A stretch of DNA of 64,000 bases. It comes from Christiangramia fulva (GTDB lineage Bacteria > Bacteroidota > Bacteroidia > Flavobacteriales > Flavobacteriaceae). Shown one piece after another: positions 28,236 through 36,706 of this stretch. Where the stretch lies: contig NZ_CP028136.1 of assembly GCF_003024155.1 (NCBI RefSeq), forward strand, positions 1,736,001 through 1,800,000. The letters are read 5' to 3'. Each line of letters begins with the position of its first letter. Within the stretch, counting starts at the first letter, position 1. The notes beneath the pieces are model-generated. The model ran no database searches, was not told the DNA's origin, and saw nothing but the letters and a program-made list of their open reading frames with translations. A program made the position numbers and the translations under genes.

Positions 28236-29234
28236 TCCCCGGTAGTCTTTCATTTTTTTTAGCTGTGAAATTTCAAAATCTTTCTGGCGGCAAAAAGGAG
28301 CCATACCCAGATCTTCAAATCTTTGAGCGAGATATTCCTGTTCTTCCTGACCGGGAGTGGGAATAAAAAAGGCCTTTTTCTGAAGTTTTGCCAAATCCAT
28401 AATACTGGAATAGCCCGAGCGGGAAATCATCGTTTCGCTGCAATTCATAGCTTCCTCGAGAGCTTTTCCGTAAAGGTGGTCCTTTATAATAAGATTGGAA
28501 TTCTTGACTTCAATCCTGTCTTTATTCATTACCCCTCTAACAAATAGGATCTTTTTTTCAGTATTTTGAAAGTTCTTAAGTAAGATATTTTCCAGAATGC
28601 TTCGCTGAGGTTCGGGACCGCTGAGAAGTACTAGATAATCATAGATTTTCGGGATTTCCAGCTTCTCAAACCTGCTTATAGGGCCGATATATTTAAGATT
28701 GTTCAGTCTGGTAGGGGTATGCCCAAGGATACAGCTGAGATTTGGTTCACTCTCGTTATCAGGAATCCAGCATTGTTCGAATTTCTTAATATAGCTTTGA
28801 TGAAAGGTACTGCTCAAAAAGGTGGTATTCCCGCTGAGTACATTTAGCTGATGGGTTATATAGACATTTTTTTTGAGTTTTTCGCTGCGCACGCCAAAAC
28901 GATTATCTGAAATGATCCCTTTAATGGCATAATTATGAACGATTTTTTCGGTAAGTCCTTTTTCCTTGTTCACAGTTCTCAGTAACCTCGGACTTTCCAT
29001 TAAAAGCTTCCATTTTAGGTAAGCTCCATTTGTGGAATAACGGATGTCATAAGAAGGTAATTCGATACTCAAAAGATGGGGGAATTCTTTTTGCAACAGT
29101 AAAAGTGCTGCCCCGTCAGACGCAAGAATGGGTTCAAAACCATTTTCCTCAAGGCCTTTAATAATGGGAATACAGCGGGCTGCGTGGCCAAGTCCCCAAT
29201 TTAATGGCGCAACCAGAATTCTTTTGCTGTTCAT
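28173..29234 (-). CDS. MurG-like glycosyltransferase
   Basis: 353-residue GT-B fold protein. The N-terminus RILVAPLNWGLGHAARCIPII matches the glycine-rich start of MurG/UDP-GlcNAc transferase relatives. The C-terminal domain has VRGVMNKDRI, SETMISRSGYSSIMDLAKL (acceptor for the nucleotide sugar) and FIPTPGQEEQEYLAQRFEDLG near 300-320. Probably transfers a sugar to a lipid or envelope glycan; acceptor unknown. It is not murG by context. The 3' end overlaps the histidine kinase gene antiparallel by 63 bp. Confidence 0.8.
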   Translation of the reverse strand: MNSKRILVAPLNWGLGHAARCIPIIKGLEENGFEPILASDGAALLLLQKEFPHLLSIELPSYDIRYSTNGAYLKWKLLMESPRLLRTVNKEKGLTEKIVHNYAIKGIISDNRFGVRSEKLKKNVYITHQLNVLSGNTTFLSSTFHQSYIKKFEQCWIPDNESEPNLSCILGHTPTRLNNLKYIGPISRFEKLEIPKIYDYLVLLSGPEPQRSILENILLKNFQNTEKKILFVRGVMNKDRIEVKNSNLIIKDHLYGKALEEAMNCSETMISRSGYSSIMDLAKLQKKAFFIPTPGQEEQEYLAQRFEDLGMAPFCRQKDFEISQLKKMKDYRGLGNFGQGSCFRDLFTFFHGK

Positions 29235-29398
29235 AGACCAAAGATAAGGCTCACAGGAATAAATAAGTTTCTAATTAAGCGCTAATAAAAAAGGCTTTTT
29301 TAAAGTACAAAACTGAAAATCAATTATTTTTAAAATCAATTTAACAAATGTTAAGACCATAATTTTCTAATTTGGGGCAAAATGAATGAGTAATTGCT

Positions 29399-29479
29399 AT
29401 GTTATATCTTGGTAGCGGTCTGGCCCTTCTGGCGCTTATCGCATTTATTTTTATTCAAAAAAACTTCAATAAAGAATGA
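29399..29479 (+). CDS. Tiny predicted membrane peptide (26 residues)
   Basis: ATG 29399 to TGA 29479. The peptide is one hydrophobic helix (LGSGLALLALIAFIFI) followed by a charged end (QKNFNKE). It is 11 bp before a second tiny membrane ORF. There is a -7-like TAATTTG at 29369-29375 and a TTAAC/GTTAA palindrome at 29341-29354. I do not recognise it; it could be non-coding. Confidence 0.4.
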   Translation: MLYLGSGLALLALIAFIFIQKNFNKE

Positions 29480-29490
29480 ATCTCTAGGAA

Positions 29491-29631
29491 ATGGAGATAG
29501 ATGTTTATCAATTAATAATGACAATTTTCACCATTGTGGTGATCGGTTATGTTATTATTTTCTTGCTTTTTCAGAAGAAAATCCACAAGCGAATTATCAG
29601 ATATTTTAAGAAGCGGGAAGATGAATTCTGA
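29491..29631 (+). CDS. Small predicted membrane protein (46 residues)
   Basis: ATG 29491 to TGA 29631. It has a single helix (LIMTIFTIVVIGYVIIFLLF, residues 8-27) and a strongly basic then acidic cytoplasmic end (QKKIHKRIIRYFKKREDEF), obeying the positive-inside rule. Together with the 26-residue ORF it fills an otherwise empty 500-bp gap before trmB. No family recognised. Confidence 0.5.
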   Translation: MEIDVYQLIMTIFTIVVIGYVIIFLLFQKKIHKRIIRYFKKREDEF

Positions 29632-29736
29632 TTAAATGGAAATTCCTTTTATTGAATATTCTCAATTTTATTTCCCTTTCAAATTCTTCTGTTTAAATCT
29701 TTTCTGTTTTAAAACAGTCTGTTTATCGAGATACTT

Positions 29737-29744
29737 TAAATTTG
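29737..29744 (+). promoter_or_regulatory. -7 box of the trmB promoter
   Basis: TAAATTTG matches TAnnTTTG exactly. It overlaps the upstream in-frame TTG at 29742, which argues against that start and for the GTG at 29775. Confidence 0.5.
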
Positions 29745-29774
29745 CAGCATAATTTTGCAAATTTTAATTTTTTA

Positions 29775-30449
29775 GTGGGAAGTAAGAATAAACTTAAGCG
29801 ATTCAGGGAAAATGAACAATTTGAAAATGTTATTCAGCCTTCCAGGGAAGAGCTTGTAAACGAGAATTTTCATTTTAAAGGCCGCTGGGGCAAAGAATAT
29901 TTTAAAAATGATCATCCTATTGTGCTTGAACTTGGATGCGGAAAGGGAGAATATACGGTCGCTCTCGCTGAAAAATATCCCGAAAAGAATTTTATAGGAA
30001 TTGATATAAAGGGAGCGCGTTTTTGGCGTGGAGCTAAAACCGCACTCGAAGAAAAGCTTGGAAATGTAGCTTTTGTGCGTACCCAGATCGAGCTGATCGA
30101 GCATGTTTTTTCTGTCAATGAGGTGGCAGAAATTTGGATCACTTTTCCTGATCCGCAGTTAAAATATAAAAGGACAAAACATCGCCTTACCAATTCTGAA
30201 TTTCTTCAGCGCTATAAAAAAATCCTGAAACCCGAAGGGGTCATTCACCTTAAAACCGATTCTGAATTTATGCATGGTTACACCCTTGGCCTTCTGCATG
30301 GCGAGGGACATAAGGTTCTTTATGCGCATCATGATATCTACAGCAATGAATATTCACCAAAAGAAGTGACGGGAATTCAGACTTTCTACGAAAAACAGTA
30401 TCTTGAGAAAAATAAACCTATCACCTATATTCGGTTTAAGTTAAAGTAA
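29775..30449 (+). CDS. trmB: tRNA (guanine-N7-)-methyltransferase
   Basis: SAM-dependent methylation of G46 in tRNA; 224 residues from a GTG at 29775 (reads as MGSKNKLKRFRENE, the usual flavobacterial N-terminus). A TTG start at 29742 would add 11 atypical residues and overlaps a promoter box. The SAM motif VLELGCGKGEYTVALAE is near residue 55, IGIDIKGARFWRGAKTA near 78, and the catalytic region WITFPDPQLKYKRTKHRL near 120-138. LysE starts 5 bp after the stop. Confidence 0.93.
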   Translation: MGSKNKLKRFRENEQFENVIQPSREELVNENFHFKGRWGKEYFKNDHPIVLELGCGKGEYTVALAEKYPEKNFIGIDIKGARFWRGAKTALEEKLGNVAFVRTQIELIEHVFSVNEVAEIWITFPDPQLKYKRTKHRLTNSEFLQRYKKILKPEGVIHLKTDSEFMHGYTLGLLHGEGHKVLYAHHDIYSNEYSPKEVTGIQTFYEKQYLEKNKPITYIRFKLK

Positions 30450-30454
30450 GGGTA

Positions 30455-31078
30455 TTGGAAGAAACAAAACTTTTCCTGATCGTTTATGCAGCTGCATTCA
30501 TCGGGGTAGTCCCTCCTGGGCTCGTAAATATGACTGTGGCTAAAACCTGTGTCGAAAGTGGCAAAAAGAATGGTTTGTATGTTGCCATTGGGGCCGGGAT
30601 AGTTATTCTGCTTCAGGCTTTTATAGCGGTACTTCTCGCCAAATATATTTTTGATCATCCTTTTGTAAAAAAAATACTTTTAAGAGCAGGCCTGGTGATA
30701 TTTTCCATTCTCGGAGTTTACTTTTTTATCCAGGCTAAAAAGAAAAAAGGAATAAAGCATACCGCTCATGAGGGGAATGCCCACAGTATTTTTAAAGGGA
30801 TGCTCATCGCTGCTTTGAATCTCTTTCCCATTCCGTATTTTGTAGCCATTGCCGGAACCATGAATTTAACTGCAGGCGTTAATTACGACTGGTCTCTAAT
30901 AATATCTTTTGCCCTGGCCGCTGCAGGAGGTAGTTTTACTTCTCTGTACCTCTATGTATTCTTCTTTAATAAAATTGAAGAAAAGGCTGAAAAGTTCGCA
31001 CGCTATTCTAATTATTTCATGGCGGGCTTAATGGTCATTCTGGTCGTGGTGGCAATATTCCGAATTTTTTATAACTAA
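30455..31078 (+). CDS. LysE family translocator
   Basis: 207-residue inner-membrane protein with about six helices, of the LysE/RhtB amino acid exporter family. The signature VVPPGLVNMTVAKTCVESGKKNG is near residues 18-40 (usual form PGP). Start TTG at 30455, 5 bp after trmB, because no ATG is near and the N-terminal helix begins here. Part of a run trmB-lysE-ATL with 5-bp gaps. Substrate unknown. Confidence 0.75.
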   Translation: MEETKLFLIVYAAAFIGVVPPGLVNMTVAKTCVESGKKNGLYVAIGAGIVILLQAFIAVLLAKYIFDHPFVKKILLRAGLVIFSILGVYFFIQAKKKKGIKHTAHEGNAHSIFKGMLIAALNLFPIPYFVAIAGTMNLTAGVNYDWSLIISFALAAAGGSFTSLYLYVFFFNKIEEKAEKFARYSNYFMAGLMVILVVVAIFRIFYN

Positions 31079-31083
31079 ACCAG

Positions 31084-31428
31084 ATGGAAAATGCCGGTTT
31101 TTTTGAAAGGGTTTATGAGGTATGCCGTCAAATCCCCGAAGGCCGCGTAACTTCTTATGGAGCGATCGCCAGGTATCTGGGTTCGCCTCAAAGTGCGCGC
31201 ATGGTTGGATGGGCTATGAACGCTTCTCATAATATTGATGATGTTCCGGCACATCGGGTGGTTAACCGTAATGGTTTACTATCGGGAAAAAGTCACTTTG
31301 GTGGCAGCGATGCCATGGCGCAGCTGCTTCAGGCTGAAGGAGTGCCGGTAGAGGGAAATCAAATTGTCAATTTTGAGAAATACTTCTGGGATCCTGCCAA
31401 AGAGCCTGGAGTTGGATTTAGACAATAA
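31084..31428 (+). CDS. Alkyltransferase-like protein (MGMT family without the active cysteine)
   Basis: 114 residues, the size of alkyltransferase-like (ATL) proteins. The MGMT DNA-binding fold is clear: GRVTSYGAIARYLGSPQSARMVGWAMN near residues 20-46, and the Asn-His hinge region. The active-site PCHR is replaced by PAHRVV near residue 58, so it cannot accept an alkyl group. Known ATL proteins bind O6-alkylguanine and hand it to nucleotide excision repair. Five bp after the LysE gene. Confidence 0.88.
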   Translation: MENAGFFERVYEVCRQIPEGRVTSYGAIARYLGSPQSARMVGWAMNASHNIDDVPAHRVVNRNGLLSGKSHFGGSDAMAQLLQAEGVPVEGNQIVNFEKYFWDPAKEPGVGFRQ

Positions 31429-31491
31429 TTTTCGGCTATAACAGCATAAATCTATTATTGTCAAATACTTCGTATTCTTGGGTTTTCCTTC

Positions 31492-31499
31492 TATATTTG
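31492..31499 (+). promoter_or_regulatory. -7 box of the Fe-S protein operon
   Basis: TATATTTG exactly fits TAnnTTTG. A TTCG sits 19 bp upstream at the -33 position. Start of mrp is 53 bp downstream. Confidence 0.55.
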
Positions 31500-31551
31500 C
31501 ATTTAGAATCAATCTACATAAGAAAGAAATAATCTGATTAAATATCAGCAT

Positions 31552-32685
31552 ATGGATTTGAATAGAAAAGATATTATGAAGGCGCTGGAAACTATTTCAG
31601 TTGCCGGAGAGGGTAAGAATATGGTGGAAAGTGGCGCGGTGCAAAACGTGATGACTTTTGGAGATGAGGTAGTGGTAGATTTAGTGCTTTCTACACCCGC
31701 CCTTCATATTAAAAAAAGAGCCGAAGTAGACGTGATGAAAGCCATCCACGAAAAGGTATATCAAAAAGCAAAAGTTAAGGTAAATATTAAAGTGGAGGCC
31801 CCTGAAAAGAAACCTGAAATTAAAGGAAAACCCATTCCCGGGATCAAGAATATAATCGCGGTGGCTTCAGGTAAAGGCGGGGTGGGCAAATCTACCGTTG
31901 CCGCGAATCTCGCCGTTACACTTGCGAAAATGGGCTTTAATGTTGGTATTCTTGACGCCGATATTTATGGGCCTTCCACACCTATCATGTTCGATGTGGA
32001 AGCTGAAAGACCTCTTTCTGTCAATGTAGATGGAAAATCAAAAATGAAGCCCGTAGAGAATTATGGAGTAAAGATCCTTTCCATAGGCTTTTTTACCAAA
32101 CCCAACCAGGCTGTAGTCTGGAGAGGTCCAATGGCCGCCAAAGCGCTTAACCAGATGATCTTTGACGCTGCCTGGGGAGAACTTGATTTTCTTTTGATAG
32201 ACCTTCCTCCGGGAACCGGCGATATTCACCTTTCTATTATGCAATCCCTGCCTATCACCGGCTCGGTTATAGTGAGTACACCACAAAATGTGGCTCTGGC
32301 AGATGCACGAAAAGGGGTCGCTATGTTCCAGCAGGAAAGCATTAACGTTCCCGTACTTGGAATTATTGAAAATATGGCTTATTTCACTCCGGATGAACTA
32401 CCAGAAAATAAATATTATATCTTCGGAAAACATGGTGCTAAGAATCTCGCGGAAGATCTCCAGGTTCCTTTTCTCGGGGAAATTCCACTGGTTCAGAGTT
32501 TGAGAGAGTCTGGAGATATAGGAAGGCCTGCGGCATTGCAAACTGCAACGCCTATTGAAAGTGCTTTTGAAGAGATCACACGTAATATGGTGGAGCAAAC
32601 AGTAGCAAGAAATGAAAGCCTTCCGCCTACCGAGGCTATCAAGATCACGACTATGGCTGGCTGCAGTGCCGTTAAAAAGAAATAA
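31552..32685 (+). CDS. mrp: Mrp/NBP35-type P-loop ATPase, iron-sulfur carrier
   Basis: Predicted [4Fe-4S] cluster carrier ATPase of 377 residues. An N-terminal DUF59/MIP18-like domain (about 1-95) precedes the deviant Walker A SGKGGVGKSTVAANLA near 105. DADIYGPSTPIMF is near 132 and DLPPGTGDIHL near 205. The paired CxxC seen in many carriers is not obvious (ENMAYFTPDE replaces ENMSYF-C-x-x-C), as in several flavobacterial members. The NifU gene begins immediately at its stop. Confidence 0.9.
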   Translation: MDLNRKDIMKALETISVAGEGKNMVESGAVQNVMTFGDEVVVDLVLSTPALHIKKRAEVDVMKAIHEKVYQKAKVKVNIKVEAPEKKPEIKGKPIPGIKNIIAVASGKGGVGKSTVAANLAVTLAKMGFNVGILDADIYGPSTPIMFDVEAERPLSVNVDGKSKMKPVENYGVKILSIGFFTKPNQAVVWRGPMAAKALNQMIFDAAWGELDFLLIDLPPGTGDIHLSIMQSLPITGSVIVSTPQNVALADARKGVAMFQQESINVPVLGIIENMAYFTPDELPENKYYIFGKHGAKNLAEDLQVPFLGEIPLVQSLRESGDIGRPAALQTATPIESAFEEITRNMVEQTVARNESLPPTEAIKITTMAGCSAVKKK

Positions 32686-32931
32686 ATGACAACCGAAGAA
32701 GTTAAATTAAATGTGGAAAAAGCCCTTGACGAAATTCGTCCTTTTCTGAAAAACGATGGCGGCAACATTTCCCTTGTCTCAATTGAAGACAATGACAGGC
32801 TGGTTAAAGTCCAGCTGGAAGGTGCCTGTGTGGGCTGTACGGTCAACCAGATGACGCTGAAAAGCGGCGTTGAAATGACCATTAAGAAATATGTTCCGCA
32901 GATAGAAAAAGTGGTGAATATCGAAAAGTAA
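32686..32931 (+). CDS. NifU-like (Nfu) iron-sulfur scaffold
   Basis: 81-residue Nfu domain protein. The cluster-binding CxxC is in EGACVGCTVNQMTLKSGVE near residues 45-48; IRPFLKNDGGNISLV is near 18-32. It starts directly after the mrp stop with no gap, so the two are cotranscribed and probably act together in delivering Fe-S clusters, perhaps to the ferredoxin encoded downstream. Confidence 0.93.
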   Translation: MTTEEVKLNVEKALDEIRPFLKNDGGNISLVSIEDNDRLVKVQLEGACVGCTVNQMTLKSGVEMTIKKYVPQIEKVVNIEK

Positions 32932-32953
32932 CATTCACCAAAAAAAATTGCGT

Positions 32954-34015
32954 ATGATCAAAACCGATATACTAATCATTGGAGCGGGCCCGACAGGGCT
33001 TTTCGCCGTTTTTGAAGCGGGACTGCTCAAAATGAAATGTCACCTTATCGATGCTCTTCCGCAACCCGGCGGGCAGTGTTCAGAAATCTATCCGAAGAAA
33101 CCAATTTATGATATTCCCGGATTTCCCGAGGTGATGGCCGGGGAGCTGGTAGATAATCTCATGGAGCAGATCACTCCTTTCGAACCTGGATTCACTCTTG
33201 GGGAAAGGGCAGAAAATATTGAAAAGCAAAAAGATGGAAGTTTTATAGTTACTACCAATAAGGGAACAAAGCATCAGGCGCCGGTTGTAGTTATTGCCGG
33301 CGGACTTGGTAGTTTTGAGCCGAGAAAACCCCCGATCAAAGGCATTCAGAAATATGAAGAAAAAGGGATTTCTTATTTCATCAAAGATCCGGAAATATAC
33401 CGTGATAAAAAGGTCGTGATCGCCGGGGGAGGTGATTCGGCTCTTGACTGGAGTATCTTTTTAGCCGATGTTACTAAAGAGGTTTCCCTGGTGCACCGTC
33501 GTAAAGATTTTCGTGGCGCGCTGGATTCTGTTGAAAAAGTCGAAGAACTTTCAAAACTCGGAAAAATCAACCTTATTACCGATGCTGAAGTGGTAGATCT
33601 GAAAGGTAAAGAAAAACTGGAATCGGTATTGATACGCCATAAGGATGAAGCACGCGGCGAGGAGTTAAAAACCACCGATTATTTTATTCCCTTATTCGGA
33701 CTTTCGCCTAAACTTGGGCCGATCGCCAACTGGGGACTGGAGATCGAGAAAAATGCCATAAAAGTCGATAATTCTTATGATTATCAAACCAATATTCCTG
33801 GCATTTATGCCATTGGCGATGTGAATACCTACAAGGGAAAACTTAAGCTCATCCTTTGCGGTTTCCATGAAGCTGCCATTATGTGCCAGAGCGCATACCA
33901 GCGTATAAATCCTGATAAGAAGTACGTGATGAAATACACTACTGTGAGTGGTGTCAATGGTTTTGACGGAAGTAAAAAAGAAGCAAAAAGAGAAGTAATA
34001 AAAAGTATAAATTAA
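32954..34015 (+). CDS. Ferredoxin/flavodoxin-NADP reductase, thioredoxin-reductase type
   Basis: FAD- and NADPH-binding reductase of about 353 residues (ATG 32954, MIKTDILIIGAGPTG). FAD motif GAGPTGLFAVFEAG is at the start, and the NADPH motif VVIAGGGDSALDWS near 155. GIYAIGDVNTY near 280 closes the FAD site. There is no CxxC between the domains, which separates it from thioredoxin reductase and matches the YumC-type ferredoxin-NADP reductases. A 2Fe-2S ferredoxin gene follows, its probable partner. Confidence 0.9.
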   Translation: MIKTDILIIGAGPTGLFAVFEAGLLKMKCHLIDALPQPGGQCSEIYPKKPIYDIPGFPEVMAGELVDNLMEQITPFEPGFTLGERAENIEKQKDGSFIVTTNKGTKHQAPVVVIAGGLGSFEPRKPPIKGIQKYEEKGISYFIKDPEIYRDKKVVIAGGGDSALDWSIFLADVTKEVSLVHRRKDFRGALDSVEKVEELSKLGKINLITDAEVVDLKGKEKLESVLIRHKDEARGEELKTTDYFIPLFGLSPKLGPIANWGLEIEKNAIKVDNSYDYQTNIPGIYAIGDVNTYKGKLKLILCGFHEAAIMCQSAYQRINPDKKYVMKYTTVSGVNGFDGSKKEAKREVIKSIN

Positions 34016-34026
34016 TTTTGACCTGT

Positions 34027-34049
34027 CACCTCGAGTGGAGTCGAGAGGT
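34027..34049. repeat. Extragenic palindrome, CTCGAgtggagTCGAG type
   Basis: CACCTCGAGTGG/AGTCGAGAGGT lies between the reductase and the ferredoxin genes. It belongs to the dispersed family of short hairpin repeats seen throughout the window. Confidence 0.55.
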
Positions 34050-34096
34050 AAGCACTCGGAAGTCAAGGTGGCTCGGTTTGATATTTATTAAGAAAA

Positions 34097-34435
34097 ATGT
34101 CTGACGTAAAAATTACAATTATTGATCGTGAAGGGGAAGCCCATACCATAGATGCCCCAACCGATATGAATATGAATTTAATGGAAGTGATCCGCTCCTA
34201 TGAACTTGCTCCCGAAGGCACAATTGGGATTTGTGGCGGAATGGCGATGTGCGCTTCCTGCCAGTGCTATATGCTGAATTTAGAGCATATGCTTCCGGAG
34301 AAAAGTATCGAAGAGGAAGATATGCTGGATCAGGCATTTTTCGTGGAAGATAATTCAAGGCTCAGCTGCCAGATTCCAATCACTCATGAGCTGGATGGAC
34401 TTGAAATAAGAATAGCTCCTGTTTCTGAAGAATAG
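34097..34435 (+). CDS. 2Fe-2S ferredoxin, adrenodoxin type
   Basis: 112-residue soluble ferredoxin. Cluster ligands are in GICGGMAMCASCQCYML near residues 46-58 and RLSCQIPI near 93. MLPEKSIEEEDMLD is the acidic helix characteristic of adrenodoxin/ISC ferredoxins. It closes the mrp-nifU-reductase-ferredoxin series, consistent with a short electron chain from NADPH for Fe-S assembly or oxygenases. Confidence 0.93.
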   Translation: MSDVKITIIDREGEAHTIDAPTDMNMNLMEVIRSYELAPEGTIGICGGMAMCASCQCYMLNLEHMLPEKSIEEEDMLDQAFFVEDNSRLSCQIPITHELDGLEIRIAPVSEE

Positions 34436-34471
34436 GAGGCTGAGAAATCAATGATCTTCTGAAATTGATTT

Positions 34472-35263
34472 TTATACCGTATGAACTTTAGTTTCTTTTT
34501 CGATCTCTGCTTCAATTCCATTCCAAAGGTCCAGCCTGCTCTTTAAGACCATTTCGGCCGTATTCTTAGCGGAAGCACATTTATCAAGATCCCTTCCGCA
34601 GAGCTCTTCGACCATTTTAAATGCTGGGGTGTCATTTTTATTTCCATGCAGTTCCAAATGCCTGTCGAAATAATATTTTAAAAGGCCAAAGTCTTCCTCC
34701 GGAAAATTTTTCTGTACATTTTCAATTATCGAAGGAAATTGCGGTGAAATTATTCCCTCCCGGCCAAAAGTAAAGGCAGCAGCAATCTTATGAGGTTCAT
34801 GGCTGTAAACAACATCAAAGGTATTTTTTAGAAACTGTTTGATGCTGACAGGTAATTTGCTGGCTGCAATGATCAGGAAGATATCTGTTCCGTGATTTAC
34901 CTGAAGCAGAAAATCTTCAATTTTTTGCTTTTTTGCTCCGGCATCAGCCATTGCATCCAGGTACATTTCGAAATGACTCTGGCGTTTCCCCAATTTATTG
35001 ATGTCGGTTTCTTCCGCAAGAACCATTTTGTTTATGAGATACCTCAATTCAGCATTTCCCAAAGGTAACCAGGGGCTGGTAGTTTTGGTTAGCAACTCCT
35101 GCAGTGCGGTGAGCAGGGACATAAAATCCCAAACCGCGAAAACGTGGTGCTCCATAAATATCTGGAGCTGTTTTGGAGTTTCTATTTTTTGATATAACGG
35201 ATGTTCAATTAATTTTTTTGTAAGAGGTTCTAAACTGGCGTTTAACTCTTTGATCATAATCAA
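34472..35263 (-). CDS. DUF3050 domain protein (haem-oxygenase-like fold)
   Basis: 263 residues covering a complete DUF3050 domain: EHPLYQKIETPKQLQIFMEHHVFAVWDFMSLL near the N-terminus, EETDINKLGKRQSHFEMYLDAM near 90-110, FTFGREGIISPQFP near 175, and YYFDRHLELHGNKND near 205. His and Glu positions resemble haem-oxygenase-like diiron or cofactor-free proteins. Activity is unassigned. ATG at 35263 or 35257. A -7 box TACCTTTG (35277-35284) with TTTC at -33 precedes it. Confidence 0.78.
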   Translation of the reverse strand: MIMIKELNASLEPLTKKLIEHPLYQKIETPKQLQIFMEHHVFAVWDFMSLLTALQELLTKTTSPWLPLGNAELRYLINKMVLAEETDINKLGKRQSHFEMYLDAMADAGAKKQKIEDFLLQVNHGTDIFLIIAASKLPVSIKQFLKNTFDVVYSHEPHKIAAAFTFGREGIISPQFPSIIENVQKNFPEEDFGLLKYYFDRHLELHGNKNDTPAFKMVEELCGRDLDKCASAKNTAEMVLKSRLDLWNGIEAEIEKETKVHTV

Positions 35264-35276
35264 TTCTGCTTTTTTG

Positions 35277-35307
35277 CAAAGGTAAAGGCTGAGAAAGAGA
35301 AAGGAAA
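35277..35307 (-). promoter_or_regulatory. Promoter of the DUF3050 gene
   Basis: Minus-strand TACCTTTG -7 box, 19-bp spacer, then TTTC (35304-35307) at -33. Confidence 0.5.
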
Positions 35308-35434
35308 ATTACAGGCCGACTTTAAGGCTCGTTTAAAGCAGTAGCTGAGTCTTTTGCGTGAATAAAATAAAAAAAGAAAGGCAAATCTAGGAAAGACTTG
35401 CCTCTTAGTTTAAATAATAATAGTTAGCCCAGTC

Positions 35435-36610
35435 TTAAAAAGCTGAATGTCCTGTAATGTCAAGACCTGTGATCAACAGGTGGATGTCATGGGTTCCCTC
35501 GTAGGTGATCACGCTCTCCAGGTTCATCATATGGCGCATGATACTGTATTCACCGGTGATTCCCATTCCACCTAGAACCTGTCGTGCCTCACGGGCAATT
35601 TTGATCGCCATTTCAACATTATTCCTTTTCGCCATAGAAATTTGAGCTGAAGTTGCTTTTCCTTCATTTCTAAGGGTACCCAGTCTCCAGGCCAGAAGTT
35701 GGGCTTTGGTGATCTCGGTGATCATTTCGGCCAGTTTCTTTTGCTGAAGCTGTTTAGAAGCTATTGGTACTCCAAATTGTTCTCTTTCCTTAGCATATCT
35801 TAATGCCGTATCATAGCAGTCCATGGCTGCACCTATTGCGCCCCAGGCAATTCCATATCTTGCAGAATCCAAGCATCCAAGCGGAGCTCCAAGTCCCGAT
35901 TTTCCAGGCATCAGATTCTCCTTTGGGACTTTTACATTGTCAAAGATCAATTCGCCGGTAGCGCTTGCCCGCAAAGACCATTTATTGTGAGTTTCAGGTG
36001 TGGAAAATCCATCCATTCCGCGTTCCACGATGAGTCCGTGAATTCTGCCTTCTTCATTTTTCGCCCAAACGATGGCGATATCGGCAAACGGTGAATTGGA
36101 GATCCACATTTTGGCGCCATTTAGCAGATAATGATCTCCTTTATCTTTAAAATTAGTGGTCATTCCGGCAGGATTCGATCCATGATCGGGTTCGGTCAGG
36201 CCGAAACAACCAATTAGTTCCCCGGTAGCCAGTTTTGGTAAAAATTTCTTTTTTTGTTCTTCGGTTCCATATTTGAAAATAGGATACATCACCAGAGAAG
36301 ATTGTACTGAAGCGGTAGAACGAATCCCGCTGTCGCCGCGCTCGATCTCCTGCATAATGAGTCCGTACGAGATCTGATCGAGTCCGGCGCCGCCATATTC
36401 TTCAGGAATATAAGGCCCGAAAGCACCAATTTCGGCTAATCCTTTAATGAGTTGTTTTGGAAATTCGGCTTTTTGAGCAGCCTCTTCAATGATGGGAGAA
36501 ACTTCGCGTTTTACAAATTCCCGGGTCGCGTCGCGAACCATTTTATGTTCATCGCTAAGCAGTTCATCCAGATTGTAATAATCGGGTGACTGGAATTGAT
36601 CTGGTTTCAT
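35435..36610 (-). CDS. Acyl-CoA dehydrogenase, glutaryl-CoA dehydrogenase type
   Basis: FAD-dependent acyl-CoA dehydrogenase of about 391 residues, starting at ATG 36610 (MKPDQFQSPDYYN). CFGLTEPDHGSNPAGM near residue 135 binds FAD and substrate. The catalytic Glu lies in ITYEGTHDIHLLITG near 370, a context typical of glutaryl-CoA dehydrogenase, which both oxidises and decarboxylates glutaryl-CoA in lysine and tryptophan breakdown. This fits the saccharopine dehydrogenase elsewhere in the window. The longer in-frame N-terminus is translated repeat DNA and is rejected. -7 box TACATTTG at 36628-36635. Confidence 0.88.
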   Translation of the reverse strand: MKPDQFQSPDYYNLDELLSDEHKMVRDATREFVKREVSPIIEEAAQKAEFPKQLIKGLAEIGAFGPYIPEEYGGAGLDQISYGLIMQEIERGDSGIRSTASVQSSLVMYPIFKYGTEEQKKKFLPKLATGELIGCFGLTEPDHGSNPAGMTTNFKDKGDHYLLNGAKMWISNSPFADIAIVWAKNEEGRIHGLIVERGMDGFSTPETHNKWSLRASATGELIFDNVKVPKENLMPGKSGLGAPLGCLDSARYGIAWGAIGAAMDCYDTALRYAKEREQFGVPIASKQLQQKKLAEMITEITKAQLLAWRLGTLRNEGKATSAQISMAKRNNVEMAIKIAREARQVLGGMGITGEYSIMRHMMNLESVITYEGTHDIHLLITGLDITGHSAF

Positions 36611-36627
36611 TTGTGTAGTGTTTCTAA

Positions 36628-36635
36628 CAAATGTA
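36628..36635 (-). promoter_or_regulatory. -7 box of the acyl-CoA dehydrogenase promoter
   Basis: Minus-strand TACATTTG, 17 bp before the start at 36610. Transcription from here would exclude the longer repeat-derived N-terminus. Confidence 0.5.
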
Positions 36636-36681
36636 ACCAAGTCTTTTTTGGGAAACAATCTTTTTATTTTTTCTCTTTTTT

Positions 36682-36706
36682 CGTCATGCTGAACTTGTTT
36701 CAGCAT
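36682..36706. repeat. Extragenic palindrome ATGCTGAA/TTTCAGCAT
   Basis: Hairpin repeat, ATGCTGAA-cttg-TTTCAGCAT. A second copy of the same 25 bp is at 36979-37004, followed by a related CCCTGAA/TTCAGGG palindrome. Confidence 0.75.

Noticed and set aside
36611..36706. In-frame 32-residue extension of the acyl-CoA dehydrogenase beginning MLKQVQHDE
   Set aside because: It is the translation of the ATGCTGAA/TTTCAGCAT extragenic palindrome and lies upstream of the -7 box. The conserved protein begins at ATG 36610.
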